From assembly GCF_023100905.1 (NCBI RefSeq), contig NZ_CP064686.1, positions 1,178,001-1,242,000 of the forward strand: DNA of 64,000 nt, written 5' to 3'. Numbering within the stretch: the stretch's first letter is position 1; each line of letters starts with the position of its first letter. Under the pieces are notes generated by a model. It was given only the letters and a program-made list of their open reading frames with translations, ran no database searches and was not told where the DNA came from. The translations under genes were made by a program, and so were the position numbers. Positions 1 through 9,776 of the stretch are shown here, piece after piece. Source of the stretch: Bradyrhizobium sp. 4. GTDB lineage: Bacteria > Pseudomonadota > Alphaproteobacteria > Rhizobiales > Xanthobacteraceae.

Positions 1-179
1 GTTCGACCGGACGGCATGCCCTGAGGCTGAGGTTTTGGCAGCTCGGCCATTTGTCAGCATAACCGCACTTGCAGCGCTTTCTGCGCTTCTCGATCTGGCG
101 TTGAAGGATCGAACGCCATCAGCTGCCCTGCTTTCTGGCGCATCCAGAGCCTCTCACGACCAGAATCGGGGAGAGACCC

Positions 180-419
180 ATGTCACGGCAGACGGCGATG
201 CCAGGGAGCGGATACCGACACAATCGACAACCGCGGCCGCAGCAGCAGATGGATCTGTTCGGGAGCGGCCTGTCGAACGGCGCCATCGGCGCACCAGCAT
301 GGCTGGAGCTGCCGGCGGAAGCTCGGGCGGCCCTCACGAGCCTGATGACGCAGTTGATCGTCGACCATGCTGCAATGACAGCGACGCCGCCCGCGAAGGA
401 GGTCGGTCATGATCTCTAA
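180..419 (+). CDS. Small accessory protein upstream of serine recombinase
   Basis: A 79-residue protein with a Gln/Arg-rich start, a central MDLFGSGLSNG stretch and a helical segment around LPAEARAALTSLMTQL. Short ORFs of this type commonly sit directly upstream of large serine recombinases in rhizobial mobile DNA; that family link is from memory. Its stop codon overlaps the recombinase start by 11 bases, which suggests translational coupling. Function is unknown. The first 180 bases of the window show no recognisable gene and are probably the rest of the same mobile unit. Confidence 0.5.
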   Translation: MSRQTAMPGSGYRHNRQPRPQQQMDLFGSGLSNGAIGAPAWLELPAEARAALTSLMTQLIVDHAAMTATPPAKEVGHDL

Positions 420-1107
420 CAAGGTCAGGCCTCATCGTCTGGAGCGCAAGGCGATTCTTTACGTGCGTCAATCCGCGGCACATCAGGTGTTGCACAATCG
501 CGAGAGCAGCGCGTTGCAATACGCCATGCGGGACCGGCTGACGGCGCTCGGTTGGTCTGAGATCGAAGTGATCGATGATGATCTCGGTCGTTCAGCCGCC
601 GGCGGGGTCCAACGCGCTGGTTTTGAGCGGATGGTAGCGGAGGTTTGCCTCGGTAAGGTTGGTGCGGTTTGCACCCGCGAGGTCTCGCGGTTCGCTCGCA
701 ACAGCCGAGATTGGCAGCAACTCATCGAGATGTGCCGCGTGGTCGACACCGTTCTGGTCGATCAGGAGACCATCTATGCGCCAAGGCACGGCAACGACCG
801 CCTGCTGCTCGGGCTCAAGGGTAGCCTCAATGACTACGAGCTGGATCTGTTGCGCCAGCGCTCGCTCTCGGCCCGCTATGAGAAGGCGCGTCGGGGCGAG
901 TTGATTGTGGCGGCGCCCGTCGGCTTCGTGAAGGCCGGCGACCGCTATGAGAACGACACCCCTCGTTCCCTGACAAGCTTGACCGCCTCGACCTTTAACT
1001 CTCGATTAAACTTCCGTCTCTGCATAACAACCTCCGGCTTCATGAAACACCCAATCTCGGTGTCCATCAAACCGGCCGCAGCTCAAAACAACAGCGCAAA
1101 ACTCTAG
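409..1107 (+). pseudogene. Serine recombinase, N-terminal catalytic domain only (truncated)
   Basis: The start of the protein shows a resolvase/invertase catalytic domain: YVRQSA near residue 18 carries the likely nucleophilic serine, followed by the DDDLGRSAAGG segment, REVSRFARNSRDW and a GLKGSLNDYELDLLRQR helix. Recognisable homology ends near residue 185 (about base 965). The remaining 45 or so residues are unrelated and run to a chance stop. Large serine recombinases are usually 500-700 residues, so the recombinase and zinc-ribbon DNA-binding domains are missing and the protein is unlikely to act alone. A C-terminal piece of a similar enzyme lies on the opposite strand near 16.0 kb. Confidence 0.85.
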
Positions 1108-1569
1108 CTCTGGAGCGAAAAACTTTAGCTCTGGGTGGTGCAAAGTTCTGTCTGGCTACGGACCGGACTCTAACTCCATCTGAACGAAATACGCAGTGCA
1201 GGTCACACGTTGGCTAGGCTAGCGACGTGAGCGCCGGGTCGCTTATTCACGCGTTGAACCGGCGGCCAGCGGCGCGCTCAGGCCCCACCGAGCGGTCTAG
1301 CGCGGATCTGAGTTGGCGATTCATGCCTCGCTTCGAACAAAGAGCCAGTCAGCGGAGAGCATTCGGCCCCATCACGGTTATGCTGCTTGTTAGCCCAATT
1401 ACTGCAAACCTGCTTCATCCGGGCCAAGTGTGGCTTGTTTGTCCCTTAAGCTTCGGAGACCCCTCGCCGACGCTGCGAAGTGGCGGCCAACTAAAGAGAC
1501 TTGCAATGTGGTATTCGATATGAAATATTACGAAGCAATATGTCGTACTGCAAAGAGAGGGAGGCACTT
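1108..1569. other. Non-coding gap
   Basis: No supported gene here. It presumably carries the promoter for the solute-binding protein gene, but I could not pick out a convincing -35/-10 or -24/-12 pair. Confidence 0.5.
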
Positions 1570-2607
1570 ATGAACCGTCGAGATGTCTTGGCTGGCGCGG
1601 TGAGGTTCGGAGCGACATTGTCTCTGGCGGCCCCCTTCGTTCTACCTCATCGAGCTCGCGCTGCTACGACTATTTCATTCGCGACGTACGGCGGGAGCTA
1701 TGGCGACTTTATGAAGGAGTTCTGGATAAAGCCGTTCACGGCTGAAACTGGAATTTCTGTCGAACCTATCTATGGTCTTGATCTTGCTAAGGTCAAAGCT
1801 CAAGTTGAAACTGGCAACGTCCAGTGGGATGTGTTCGATGGGCCCGGTACGAAGGTCTATGGAGCCGCGAAGGAAGGGCTCTGGGAGCAGATCGACACCA
1901 AGCTAATTGATCCGTCGCGGTTTGTTCGCAATCCGCCTTCGTTTGCCGTGCCCACAGCCATTTATTCGGGCGGCATTGGCTATGACCCAAACCGAACGAA
2001 ACAGCCACCCAGGGACTTCTCCCAGTTCTGGGACGTCAAGAATTTCCCTGGCCGTCGCGCAATTCAAAGTTCGCTCGGGGCTGGGGCGTTGGAAATCGCG
2101 TTGGTTGCCGATGGCGTCGCGCCAAGCCAGCTGTACCCACTAGATATAGATCGTGCTTTCAAAGCGCTCGATCGAATCAAGTCGCGCGTCAAATGGTTCG
2201 CAGAAACCACCCAAGGAACGTCGCTCGTTCAGACGAATGAGGTCGATTATAGCCTCACTTATGCGAACCGGGTTAAGGCTGCGAACGAGGCGGGTATATC
2301 AATTGATATCTCGCTCGACCAATGTATCAACAACATGCAATACTTTAGCGTCCTCAGAGGAAGTCCGCGGAAGGAAGCTGCGATGCGATTTCTTGAGTTC
2401 GTCACGCGGCCCGCTCAGCAAGCTTCGATCGCTGCCAGACTTGGTGCTTCCCCCGTAACGAAGGGCACCGAGCAAGTCGTTGACGCGAAGGTGCGGCGCT
2501 GGCTTCCGGACTTCAGCAGTCCGAAGAACGTGTTCGTCAATGACGAATACTGGGCCGACCATTTTGTTGAGCTTAACAAGCGTTTTCAGGAATGGATTCT
2601 GATCTGA
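1570..2607 (+). CDS. ABC transporter periplasmic solute-binding protein (PotD-like)
   Basis: A 345-residue extracellular solute-binding protein of the spermidine/putrescine type. The chosen ATG at 1570 follows GAGGGAGG and gives a twin-arginine-like leader (MNRRDVLAGA, then a hydrophobic stretch ending in ARA). An upstream in-frame start at 1501 would add 23 residues and bury the leader. The mature part opens with ISFATYGGSYGDFMKEF, typical of PotD/PotF-like proteins. It would capture a small substrate in the periplasm and hand it to a membrane permease, but no permease or ATPase gene is next to it. It begins a same-strand catabolic block, so its ligand is probably the block's substrate. The substrate cannot be told from sequence. 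Confidence 0.85.
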   Translation: MNRRDVLAGAVRFGATLSLAAPFVLPHRARAATTISFATYGGSYGDFMKEFWIKPFTAETGISVEPIYGLDLAKVKAQVETGNVQWDVFDGPGTKVYGAAKEGLWEQIDTKLIDPSRFVRNPPSFAVPTAIYSGGIGYDPNRTKQPPRDFSQFWDVKNFPGRRAIQSSLGAGALEIALVADGVAPSQLYPLDIDRAFKALDRIKSRVKWFAETTQGTSLVQTNEVDYSLTYANRVKAANEAGISIDISLDQCINNMQYFSVLRGSPRKEAAMRFLEFVTRPAQQASIAARLGASPVTKGTEQVVDAKVRRWLPDFSSPKNVFVNDEYWADHFVELNKRFQEWILI

Positions 2608-2921
2608 GGATTCTGCTCACGTCAGACAGTTTCGCCGCCGCTCGCGCGTGAGGCTCAACGCTCGATGCACGGCATGGTGTCCTTGGCTTGTCGACCTCTG
2701 ATCTGGCGTTGAGGCAAGCGATCCTTTTTGCGCGACGGCTTGCGAGCTGAGTTCTTATCCTGCAAGACAGGAATCGGCACGCGACCCTCTATCCACCCGA
2801 ATGATTAGGTGGGCCAATTGACCCAATGAATATCTTGGAAGTCCGGGAGCTGGTAGTGGCAGCGCGTCCGCAGAACGCGCCGTTCCAATCTAAAGCACTT
2901 CAAAACACATCAGAAAACAAG

Positions 2922-4250
2922 ATGAACGAAATAGTTGATCAATTGGCGCGTTACGTAGTCAACCTAGAAGTTGCTGGCGTGCCTGACTCTACCTTCCATG
3001 CAGCTCGTCGATGTCTGGTCGATGTTCTCGGTTGTGTCGCCGCTGGGAGGGGGCAGCCGGCAGTCGTGCTGGCGCATCGTTGGGTCGAGCGGGCCTATGC
3101 CAGAGGAAAGAGCGGTGTCTGGTTTGGCGAGGGGAGATTCTGTCCCGTCGGCGCCGCTTTCGTCAATGCCAGTGCGGCATCGATCCTTGACCTTGATGAC
3201 GGACATCGTGCCGCCGCAGGCCATCCGGGCGCCGCGATAATTCCAGCGGTCCTGGCACAGGGACAAGAACAGGGTGCCGACCTACAAGATATGCTGCTCG
3301 CAATTGTTGCAGGTTATCAGGTTGGTATCGCTTGCGCCAGTACGCGAAGCGTCGCCGCCCAAGCGACGGTCGCAACCGGCCGTTGGTCAGCCATTGGTGT
3401 GGCCGCGGCGCTCGCGAAGTTGAGGGGCTTCGATGCTGAGCGCACTCGTCATGCCCTGACCATCGCGGAGTCGCATGCGCCCAACCTGCTCGCTGCTGAT
3501 TATTCTGGTTTCCAAGGCGGGCACGTAAAGGAAGGCATCCCTTGGTCGGTGATCACTGGCTTCGCGGCCGCTGAACTCGCCGGTGATGGATTCCGTGGCT
3601 ATGATGCGGCCTTCTCGAATCCCGCCAGGTACGGGGATTGGGGAGCGGCGGCCTGCAACGAGAGTCCGCCATTCTTTATCGACGCAGTGTACTTCAAACG
3701 CTACGCGTGCTGCAGGTGGTTACACAGTGCGGTGGATGCGGCGAGCAAGATCGTGGACCGGCTACCTTCCGGCGCTCGGATACAATCGATCTTCATTGAA
3801 ACTTTCACGCGCGCGGCGACATTGCCGAACCTTGCCCAGCCCAAAGACCTGATCTCAGCGCAGTTCAGCCTGCCTTTCGTGATGGCCGTTGCGCTCACGC
3901 ATGGCCTGTCCGCCCTCCTTCCATTGAAGCCTCACCTGCTTAGCGATGAAAATGTCATCCGTGTTGCGCAAACGGTTGAGATAAAGGTAAGCGCCCAACT
4001 GGACACGATGTACCCGCTCAAGGTGCCCGCACGCGTGAACATCCGCTCGTCACATGGCTATTTCGAGGAGCTCGTCATTTCCCCCTTGGGTGACTACGAT
4101 AATCCCCTCTCAGATGAGCAGCTTGTAGCAAAGGCGCTGCTTCTCGCTGAGAAATCCCGGTTGGTTGTGTCCAGAAGTTTGCTCGAGGAACTGCTCGAAG
4201 CGAAGCCGACAGCCGAAACGGTGTTCGGCGCATTGGACGCAGCTGCGTGA
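2922..4250 (+). CDS. MmgE/PrpD family protein
   Basis: A member of the MmgE/PrpD family, which includes 2-methylcitrate dehydratase and iminodisuccinate epimerase. Visible family features are the N-terminal helical region with RRCLVDVLGCVAAGRG, the NASAASILDLDDGHR active-site-like segment and the YKRYACCRWLHSAVDAA-type region in the middle. The ATG at 2922 gives 442 residues, normal for the family. A more upstream ATG at 2826 would add 32 residues without family similarity. It lies 315 bases after the solute-binding protein gene and on the same strand. The exact reaction (dehydration or epimerisation) is not decidable. The context suggests a step in breakdown of a hydroxy- or amino-dicarboxylate. 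Confidence 0.85.
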   Translation: MNEIVDQLARYVVNLEVAGVPDSTFHAARRCLVDVLGCVAAGRGQPAVVLAHRWVERAYARGKSGVWFGEGRFCPVGAAFVNASAASILDLDDGHRAAAGHPGAAIIPAVLAQGQEQGADLQDMLLAIVAGYQVGIACASTRSVAAQATVATGRWSAIGVAAALAKLRGFDAERTRHALTIAESHAPNLLAADYSGFQGGHVKEGIPWSVITGFAAAELAGDGFRGYDAAFSNPARYGDWGAAACNESPPFFIDAVYFKRYACCRWLHSAVDAASKIVDRLPSGARIQSIFIETFTRAATLPNLAQPKDLISAQFSLPFVMAVALTHGLSALLPLKPHLLSDENVIRVAQTVEIKVSAQLDTMYPLKVPARVNIRSSHGYFEELVISPLGDYDNPLSDEQLVAKALLLAEKSRLVVSRSLLEELLEAKPTAETVFGALDAAA

Positions 4251-4425
4251 TAGTCGTCGTTGTATCAATTGCTAGCCGGCGCGATAAAGATGAGGCCGAT
4301 ATTCGGGCCCCCGCATGGCACCCGAGGAGCGGTGCACCGTCCGGGCTGACATGACGTCCAGCTGGGCATTTCAATGCCGGTGAGCAGGTCCCAAGCACGT
4401 TCTTTTGTCCCGAGGAGCTTTGATC

Positions 4426-5394
4426 TTGCAGGGTTCATCTTTGGTCGAAGCCGGCCGCATCACGATTTTAATCGATCACTCCATGGCCCATGAAATTCGG
4501 GCAATGATCGAGACCCGGTTCCCGACAGTGCGGGTGTTGGTTGGACGTGACGCGACGGCTCACGGCGTTCTGCCGCAAGTTGACGTTCTGCTGGCGTTTG
4601 ATGTTCCATCTGAACTCTCCAATGCTCGAAAGTTGCGCTGGTTTCAGTGTACGGCTGCTGGGGTCGATCACTTGAGGACACTGAGAGAAAACGCTGGCGA
4701 CGTCGTTGTAACCAATACACGCGGAATCCACGGAGAGATTATCGCTGACTATGTGATCGGTGGGATAACGATGCTCCACTGGAACTTTCCTCGCCTTCTT
4801 AAATGCCAGGAACTTCGACAATGGAAGCCACAGCGCGTGAAGCCGCTATCCGCAATGACGGTTGGTATTGTTGGGCTTGGCTCAATCGGCACCTCGATTG
4901 CGCGCCGTGCAAAATCTGCCGGCATGACTGTAATCGGCTCGAAGAGGGATGTCTCCTATCCAGTAGCCTGCGTTGATCAATTGTTTGGTGCGTCTGATCT
5001 CGACGCTATGCTGCCCCAATGCGATTTTGTTGTTATGGCTGTACCTGCGACCCAAGAGACCTCAGGATTGATGGACCGTGCGCGTTTTACGAATATGCGT
5101 CAGAGCGCCTACCTGCTGAACATTGGGCGCGGAAATGTATTGGTGGAAGAGCACTTGATCGAAGCGCTTGAATTGGGAAACATCGCGGGGGCGATGCTTG
5201 ACGTTTTTGAGGCAGAACCGTTGCCTTGCGAAAGTCCACTCTGGACAATGCCCAACGTGATTGCGACGCCGCATATCTCGGCAGCTTCAACGAGCGACGG
5301 GCAATTCATCTTTGAGGTCTTCGCAGACAACCTCCAACGCTTCCTGGAGGGGAAAGCCCTCAGGAACGTCATCGATCTAAGGCGCGGCTATTGA
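4426..5394 (+). CDS. D-isomer-specific 2-hydroxyacid dehydrogenase
   Basis: NAD(P)-dependent 2-hydroxyacid dehydrogenase. It has the Rossmann motif GLGSIGTSIARRA, the later LLNIGRGNVLVEEHLIEAL segment, the conserved E in the DVFEAEPLP stretch and the catalytic-type H in ATPHISA near the C-terminus. TTG at 4426 is preferred because GAGGAG lies 8 bases before it. Other in-frame TTG codons at 4405 and 4420 are less well placed, so the start is uncertain by a few residues. Length (about 322 residues) fits the glyoxylate/hydroxypyruvate reductase-like branch. It probably interconverts a 2-keto and a D-2-hydroxy acid in the cytoplasm for the surrounding pathway. Confidence 0.85.
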   Translation: MQGSSLVEAGRITILIDHSMAHEIRAMIETRFPTVRVLVGRDATAHGVLPQVDVLLAFDVPSELSNARKLRWFQCTAAGVDHLRTLRENAGDVVVTNTRGIHGEIIADYVIGGITMLHWNFPRLLKCQELRQWKPQRVKPLSAMTVGIVGLGSIGTSIARRAKSAGMTVIGSKRDVSYPVACVDQLFGASDLDAMLPQCDFVVMAVPATQETSGLMDRARFTNMRQSAYLLNIGRGNVLVEEHLIEALELGNIAGAMLDVFEAEPLPCESPLWTMPNVIATPHISAASTSDGQFIFEVFADNLQRFLEGKALRNVIDLRRGY

Positions 5395-5484
5395 CGAGAT
5401 TGTCGTCTAACAAAGCGCTCAAGTCGATAATCGTGCTGTGCCTGTTGGCCCCGCGCGTGCGAGTGATAAAGCGAGGAGAGGAAG

Positions 5485-6873
5485 ATGACTACGGCTGAGC
5501 TGACAAATTCTGTAATCGTCACTGACTACAAAGCCAAGACCGAGGGCTCCGCCAAGCTCTTTGAACGCGCTACTAAGGTACTGCCGAGCGGCATTACACA
5601 TGACGCCCGCTATCTCGATCCCTATTCAATCCACGTCGGGCGTGCCATGGGGCCGCTCAAATGGGATGTCGATGGCAACGAGTATGTGGACTACTTCTGT
5701 GGCCACGGCGCCATGCTGCTCGGGCATTCGCATCCGGCGGTCGTTGAGGCCGTCAAGCGCCAGATGGATCTCGGCACGCACTATGGGGCGAGTCACGAGC
5801 TCGAGGTGCGCTGGGCTGAGCTTGTGTGTGAGCTGATCCCGTGCGCAGAGAAGGTGCGGTTCACGGCGTCCGGTACGGAGGCGTCACACATGGCGATCCG
5901 CCTTGCCCGTGCATACACTGGAAAGGAAAAGATCGTGCGTTTCAAGGGGCACTTTCATGGTTGGCATGACCATGTCGCCCCCGGCGCAATTTCGCACTAT
6001 GATGGAACGACCACACCAGGTGTGCCGCAGAGCGTTACCGATTTGACAATCCTAACGCCAACCGACGACGTATCGAACATCGTGCAGCTGATCGAGCGAC
6101 ACGACGACATTGCGGCAGTGATGTTTGAGCCTTCGGGCGCATCGTGGGGCCAGGTGCCGCTGCCACCGGGCTTTGTTCAGGCGGTCCGCGACGTCACGAC
6201 GAAGAAGGGCGTCGTGATGTTAATGGACGAGGTCATCACCGGATTTCGCTGGTCCGTCGGCGGCGCGCAGAAGGCGCTCGGAGTTACCCCCGATCTGTGC
6301 ATCCTGGGCAAGATCGTGGCGGGCGGCTTGCCAGGTGGTGCGGTGGCTGGCAGTGCTGCAATTATAAACCGCATCGATCACGCGGCCAGCGCTGCGAAGA
6401 ACCACGAGAGAATTGCCCATCCCGGCACATACAACGCCAATCCATTGTCGGCAGCCGCTGCCGTTACGGCGCTATCGCTAGTGCGCGACGAGAAGCTCGC
6501 CGAGAAGGCCAACCGAACCGCGGCGGAGCTACGCTCGGCCCTGCGCCAGGTACTGATAGAGGAGAGCGTGCCGTGGGGCGTCTATGGGGAATCTTCGGTC
6601 TTCCTGATCTATCCCAATCCCTGGAACGATCCGATCGATCCGGCAACCTTCGATCCGCTGAAAATTCCGTTCGAGAAGCTAAAGGGTGCCAGCAACGTGA
6701 ACCCACTGAGAGGGAAGATCCGTATGAGCCTGATGAGCCATGGCGTTGATTTCTTCACGCCCGGCGGTTTCGTATCGGCGGCTCATGGAGCACCTGAGAT
6801 CGAGCGTACCGTGTATGCATTTCGCCGAACGCTCCGCAAACTGAAAGCGGAAGGGGAAGTGAAGTCGGTTTGA
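5485..6873 (+). CDS. Class III aminotransferase, glutamate-1-semialdehyde aminomutase-like
   Basis: A PLP enzyme of 462 residues close to glutamate-1-semialdehyde 2,1-aminomutases: LPSGITHDARYL, the VDYFCGHGAMLLGHSHP segment, FTASGTEASHMAIRLAR, the DEVITGFR loop and the PLP lysine in LGKIVAGGLPGG. The start has a strong GAGGAGAGGAAG ribosome site. The true haem-biosynthesis HemL is normally elsewhere in the chromosome. This copy, sitting among catabolic genes, is more likely an aminotransferase or aminomutase acting on an amino acid or its semialdehyde. It is 90 bases behind the hydroxyacid dehydrogenase gene and likely shares its transcript. Confidence 0.85.
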   Translation: MTTAELTNSVIVTDYKAKTEGSAKLFERATKVLPSGITHDARYLDPYSIHVGRAMGPLKWDVDGNEYVDYFCGHGAMLLGHSHPAVVEAVKRQMDLGTHYGASHELEVRWAELVCELIPCAEKVRFTASGTEASHMAIRLARAYTGKEKIVRFKGHFHGWHDHVAPGAISHYDGTTTPGVPQSVTDLTILTPTDDVSNIVQLIERHDDIAAVMFEPSGASWGQVPLPPGFVQAVRDVTTKKGVVMLMDEVITGFRWSVGGAQKALGVTPDLCILGKIVAGGLPGGAVAGSAAIINRIDHAASAAKNHERIAHPGTYNANPLSAAAAVTALSLVRDEKLAEKANRTAAELRSALRQVLIEESVPWGVYGESSVFLIYPNPWNDPIDPATFDPLKIPFEKLKGASNVNPLRGKIRMSLMSHGVDFFTPGGFVSAAHGAPEIERTVYAFRRTLRKLKAEGEVKSV

Positions 6874-7724
6874 TACACCCTTCCATACGCCGCGATCGGC
6901 GGGAGGACGGATAGGGGGCTAATTCGCCAGCTACCGGCGAACGCAAGGTGCGCAACCCTGGTTAGTCGGACGTTTTGCGGTTAGCTTCGTTGCTACCTGC
7001 CATCCAGGCGTGAAGCAAGATACATCGCGTACTGCAACAGAAGCGTAGCTGATGCCGAGTCGGAATCGGGCGCTGATTCCGTGTGCGGTGCGAATGCGGT
7101 CTCTAGAGTAGACTGCTGCTCGCCATGTTGCCATCAGCGCTGACGAGCCAATCGTCTGTATTAGCGGCCGAAACAAGGTTGGCGCAAAAGAGGCCGTGGC
7201 GCGCGCCGACAAGAGAAGCTGACGAAAGCAGGCCTTGTACGTAGGGTGACTTTGGCCGAGGGATCCCCCTCGCTGCGACTGCAGGAAATCTCCGGCAAAA
7301 AACCAATTGCGCAACTGTACACGATATGTAATAGTACTATGCAATACGCTGGGTGAGAGTAAGAAGATGATCATCACGAACTACGAGGGCGCCTTGAGGA
7401 GTCTGCTGAAGCCCGGAGAAGCCCTAAGCCCCCGTTGGGCAGTCGGCGACGCCTGCGCGGTTTGTGCAGACGCAAATCCTCGTCGCAGCCGAAGTTGAAG
7501 ATGTTTGGCCTAGCCATCGCTGTTGCGATCGGTCGTGCCCGTATGAGGCGAAGCACGAGGGCGTCTTGAAGGTCCGGAACAGTAGTGCTGTTGAATTCAA
7601 TGGAAGCGCTGTGTTCGACGAGAATAATAACCGGCAGGTGCACGAATGCGCCTGGCCTCCGGCGGCCCACCAGCTTCGGCGTAGTAAAGGGATCGCTCTT
7701 GCTCACTAATAGGATAGAGACATC
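6874..7724. other. Gap with no recognised gene
   Basis: About 850 bases between the aminotransferase and hyuA. A short reading frame (7367-7498) and another in a different frame (7464-7709) cover part of it, but neither resembles a family I know. They could be the two parts of a frameshifted gene. Nothing else is evident. Confidence 0.4.
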
Positions 7725-9773
7725 ATGTTAAGGATTGGCATCGATATCGGCGGCACTTTCACCGACTTTGCCGTTTGGTGCGACGAGGCTGATGGCTATC
7801 GCCAGATCGATGGTCAGAAAATCCCGACGTCCCGTCCTCAGTTCGCTCGGTCGGTAATCGAAGGGTTGGAGGCCATCTTCGAACGCCAGGGCGTGCGTAA
7901 GAACGACTCCGTTCTGGTCGTTCATGGTACGACGGTCGGCACTAATGCGATTATCGAACGATCCGAGCCGCCGATCGCGTTGATTACTACGCAGGGGTAT
8001 CGAGACATCCTGAATATTGCTCGACTCCGTCTAGATCATTCCATGGATATGTTTGGCCGGCGGCCAACGCCGCTCGTGCCGAGGGGCATGGTATTTGAAG
8101 TCAAGGAGCGTCTGCGCGGTGATGGAAGCGTGGAAATTCCGCTGGACCATGAATCGGTCATCGCCGCGGTAGCGGAGGCAAAGAAGAGCGGTGCAATCGC
8201 CATTGGCGTATGTCTTTTGCATAGCTACCGCAACTCGGTTCATGAAGAGCAATTGTTGGAGATCGCCCGCGCGGCGTTCCCCGAACTCGATATTGTTGCC
8301 TCGCATGAGGTTTGGCCGCAGCAGTCAGAGTACGAACGTGCGGTGCTGACCTTGTTGAACGTGTACGTAAAGCGGCTCATGGCCGGCTATATCGGAGAGG
8401 TTGACGGATTTCTGCGTCGCCGCTTGCCGAATGCGCGCTTGCTTGTGACAAAATCGAATGGCGGTGTCATGTCGGGAACCGAGGCTTGTCGGTTGCCGGT
8501 GCACACCCTGTTATCAGGTCCTGCCGCAGGTGTGACAGCCGCGCGCACTCTTGCGGAATGGACCCGGAACGAGAAGATTCTGACCATGGACATGGGGGGC
8601 ACCTCGACCGACGTGTCGTTGGTGCAGGTCGGGCGCCCGACGCTCACAGCCCAGGCCGAGGTTGGCGATTTTCCGCTCTTGTTGCCCGTGACGGCAATCG
8701 AGGCAATGGGTGCGGGAGGAGGTTCTATCATCTGGCTGGACGGGAAGGTGCTGAAAGTCGGCCCTCGCAGCGCCGGTTCGAAGCCTGGTCCTGCCTGTTA
8801 TGATATGGGAGGCACTGCACCAACGCTTACTGACGCGTATCTCCTTTGCAACTACCTCTCGCCGCTTGGATTGCTTGGCGGGCGTCTCCCGTTGTCGCGG
8901 GCGCTCGCTGAGAAAGCGATGGAGCCCATCGCGGAGGTGGGAGGAGGTGATGTGATTATTGCAGCCGAAAGCTGCATCGAAATCGCTACGAGCAATATGT
9001 TGGCCAAAGTGCTCCCATTCCTTGCGCGCGCAGGTATTGGTCCGGCGGATCTCACGCTGATGATTTTTGGTGGTGCAGGCGGCATCCACGGGCCGTTGCT
9101 GGCGGAGGAGGTGGGAATCAAACGTATCCTCGTGCCCCGCCTTTCATCTGTGTTCTGCGCGTTTGGCTGTCTAGCGGCCGACTTGGTGCACGACGCTGTA
9201 CGTAGCGTAACGGGGATGGATCTGGATGCCGACAAGATGGGTCGCATTTTCGACGAGCTCGCGAAGTCAGGACGCGCGTGGGTGGCAAATCAGGCGGCCG
9301 GCGGGCAGGTCAAACAAATTGATGAGCTGTACCTCGCCGAAATGCGCTATGCCGCACAGTCCTTCACCATTCCGGTAGATATCACAGAGGCATTGCGCAG
9401 CCATGCCGGAATGGCTGGCTTTACTGCCGCATTTGACGCCGAGCATGAAAAGCTATTCGGCTATGCAAACCCCGGAGCACCAGTAGCTATCAATGAACTG
9501 TTGGTGCGCACGTTCGGCCGACAAGCGAAACCTCATGCGATGACGGATGCCAAGGCGTCGGTCAAGGTCGCGGCAACATCGCATCGCGATTTGCGCTTCC
9601 GCGGACGTTGGTGGCCGGGCTGTCCCATATTTAGCCGTTCTGATCTCGCCGCGGGCTGGACGCAGCTCGGTCCGACCGTGATCGAGCACGAATTGGCAAC
9701 GATCTTGGTGCCGCCGGGATTTCGGGCGGAAGTCGGTGCACTGGGTGACATCTTGCTGAGCAAGGAGAACTAA
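7725..9773 (+). CDS. hyuA: Hydantoinase/oxoprolinase family protein, HyuA-type subunit
   Basis: ATP-dependent hydantoinase/5-oxoprolinase A subunit. The N-terminus (IGIDIGGTFTDF) is the actin-like ATPase phosphate-binding motif and a second one, MDMGGTSTDVSLV, sits near residue 288. The C-terminal part has the RTFGR-type tail region common in HyuA. 682 residues is the normal length. Family members use ATP to open lactam or cyclic ureide rings (5-oxoproline, N-methylhydantoin) or to carboxylate ketones. Together with HyuB three bases downstream it should form one heteromeric enzyme. Its final codons carry AAGGAG, which serves as the ribosome site for hyuB. The substrate is unknown. Confidence 0.9.
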   Translation: MLRIGIDIGGTFTDFAVWCDEADGYRQIDGQKIPTSRPQFARSVIEGLEAIFERQGVRKNDSVLVVHGTTVGTNAIIERSEPPIALITTQGYRDILNIARLRLDHSMDMFGRRPTPLVPRGMVFEVKERLRGDGSVEIPLDHESVIAAVAEAKKSGAIAIGVCLLHSYRNSVHEEQLLEIARAAFPELDIVASHEVWPQQSEYERAVLTLLNVYVKRLMAGYIGEVDGFLRRRLPNARLLVTKSNGGVMSGTEACRLPVHTLLSGPAAGVTAARTLAEWTRNEKILTMDMGGTSTDVSLVQVGRPTLTAQAEVGDFPLLLPVTAIEAMGAGGGSIIWLDGKVLKVGPRSAGSKPGPACYDMGGTAPTLTDAYLLCNYLSPLGLLGGRLPLSRALAEKAMEPIAEVGGGDVIIAAESCIEIATSNMLAKVLPFLARAGIGPADLTLMIFGGAGGIHGPLLAEEVGIKRILVPRLSSVFCAFGCLAADLVHDAVRSVTGMDLDADKMGRIFDELAKSGRAWVANQAAGGQVKQIDELYLAEMRYAAQSFTIPVDITEALRSHAGMAGFTAAFDAEHEKLFGYANPGAPVAINELLVRTFGRQAKPHAMTDAKASVKVAATSHRDLRFRGRWWPGCPIFSRSDLAAGWTQLGPTVIEHELATILVPPGFRAEVGALGDILLSKEN

Positions 9774-9776
9774 GCG

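Noticed and set aside
1440..1510. A possible sigma-54 promoter (TGGCGG followed by TTGCA) ahead of the binding-protein gene
   Set aside because: The distance between the GG and GC elements is wrong, so it does not fit the -24/-12 pattern.
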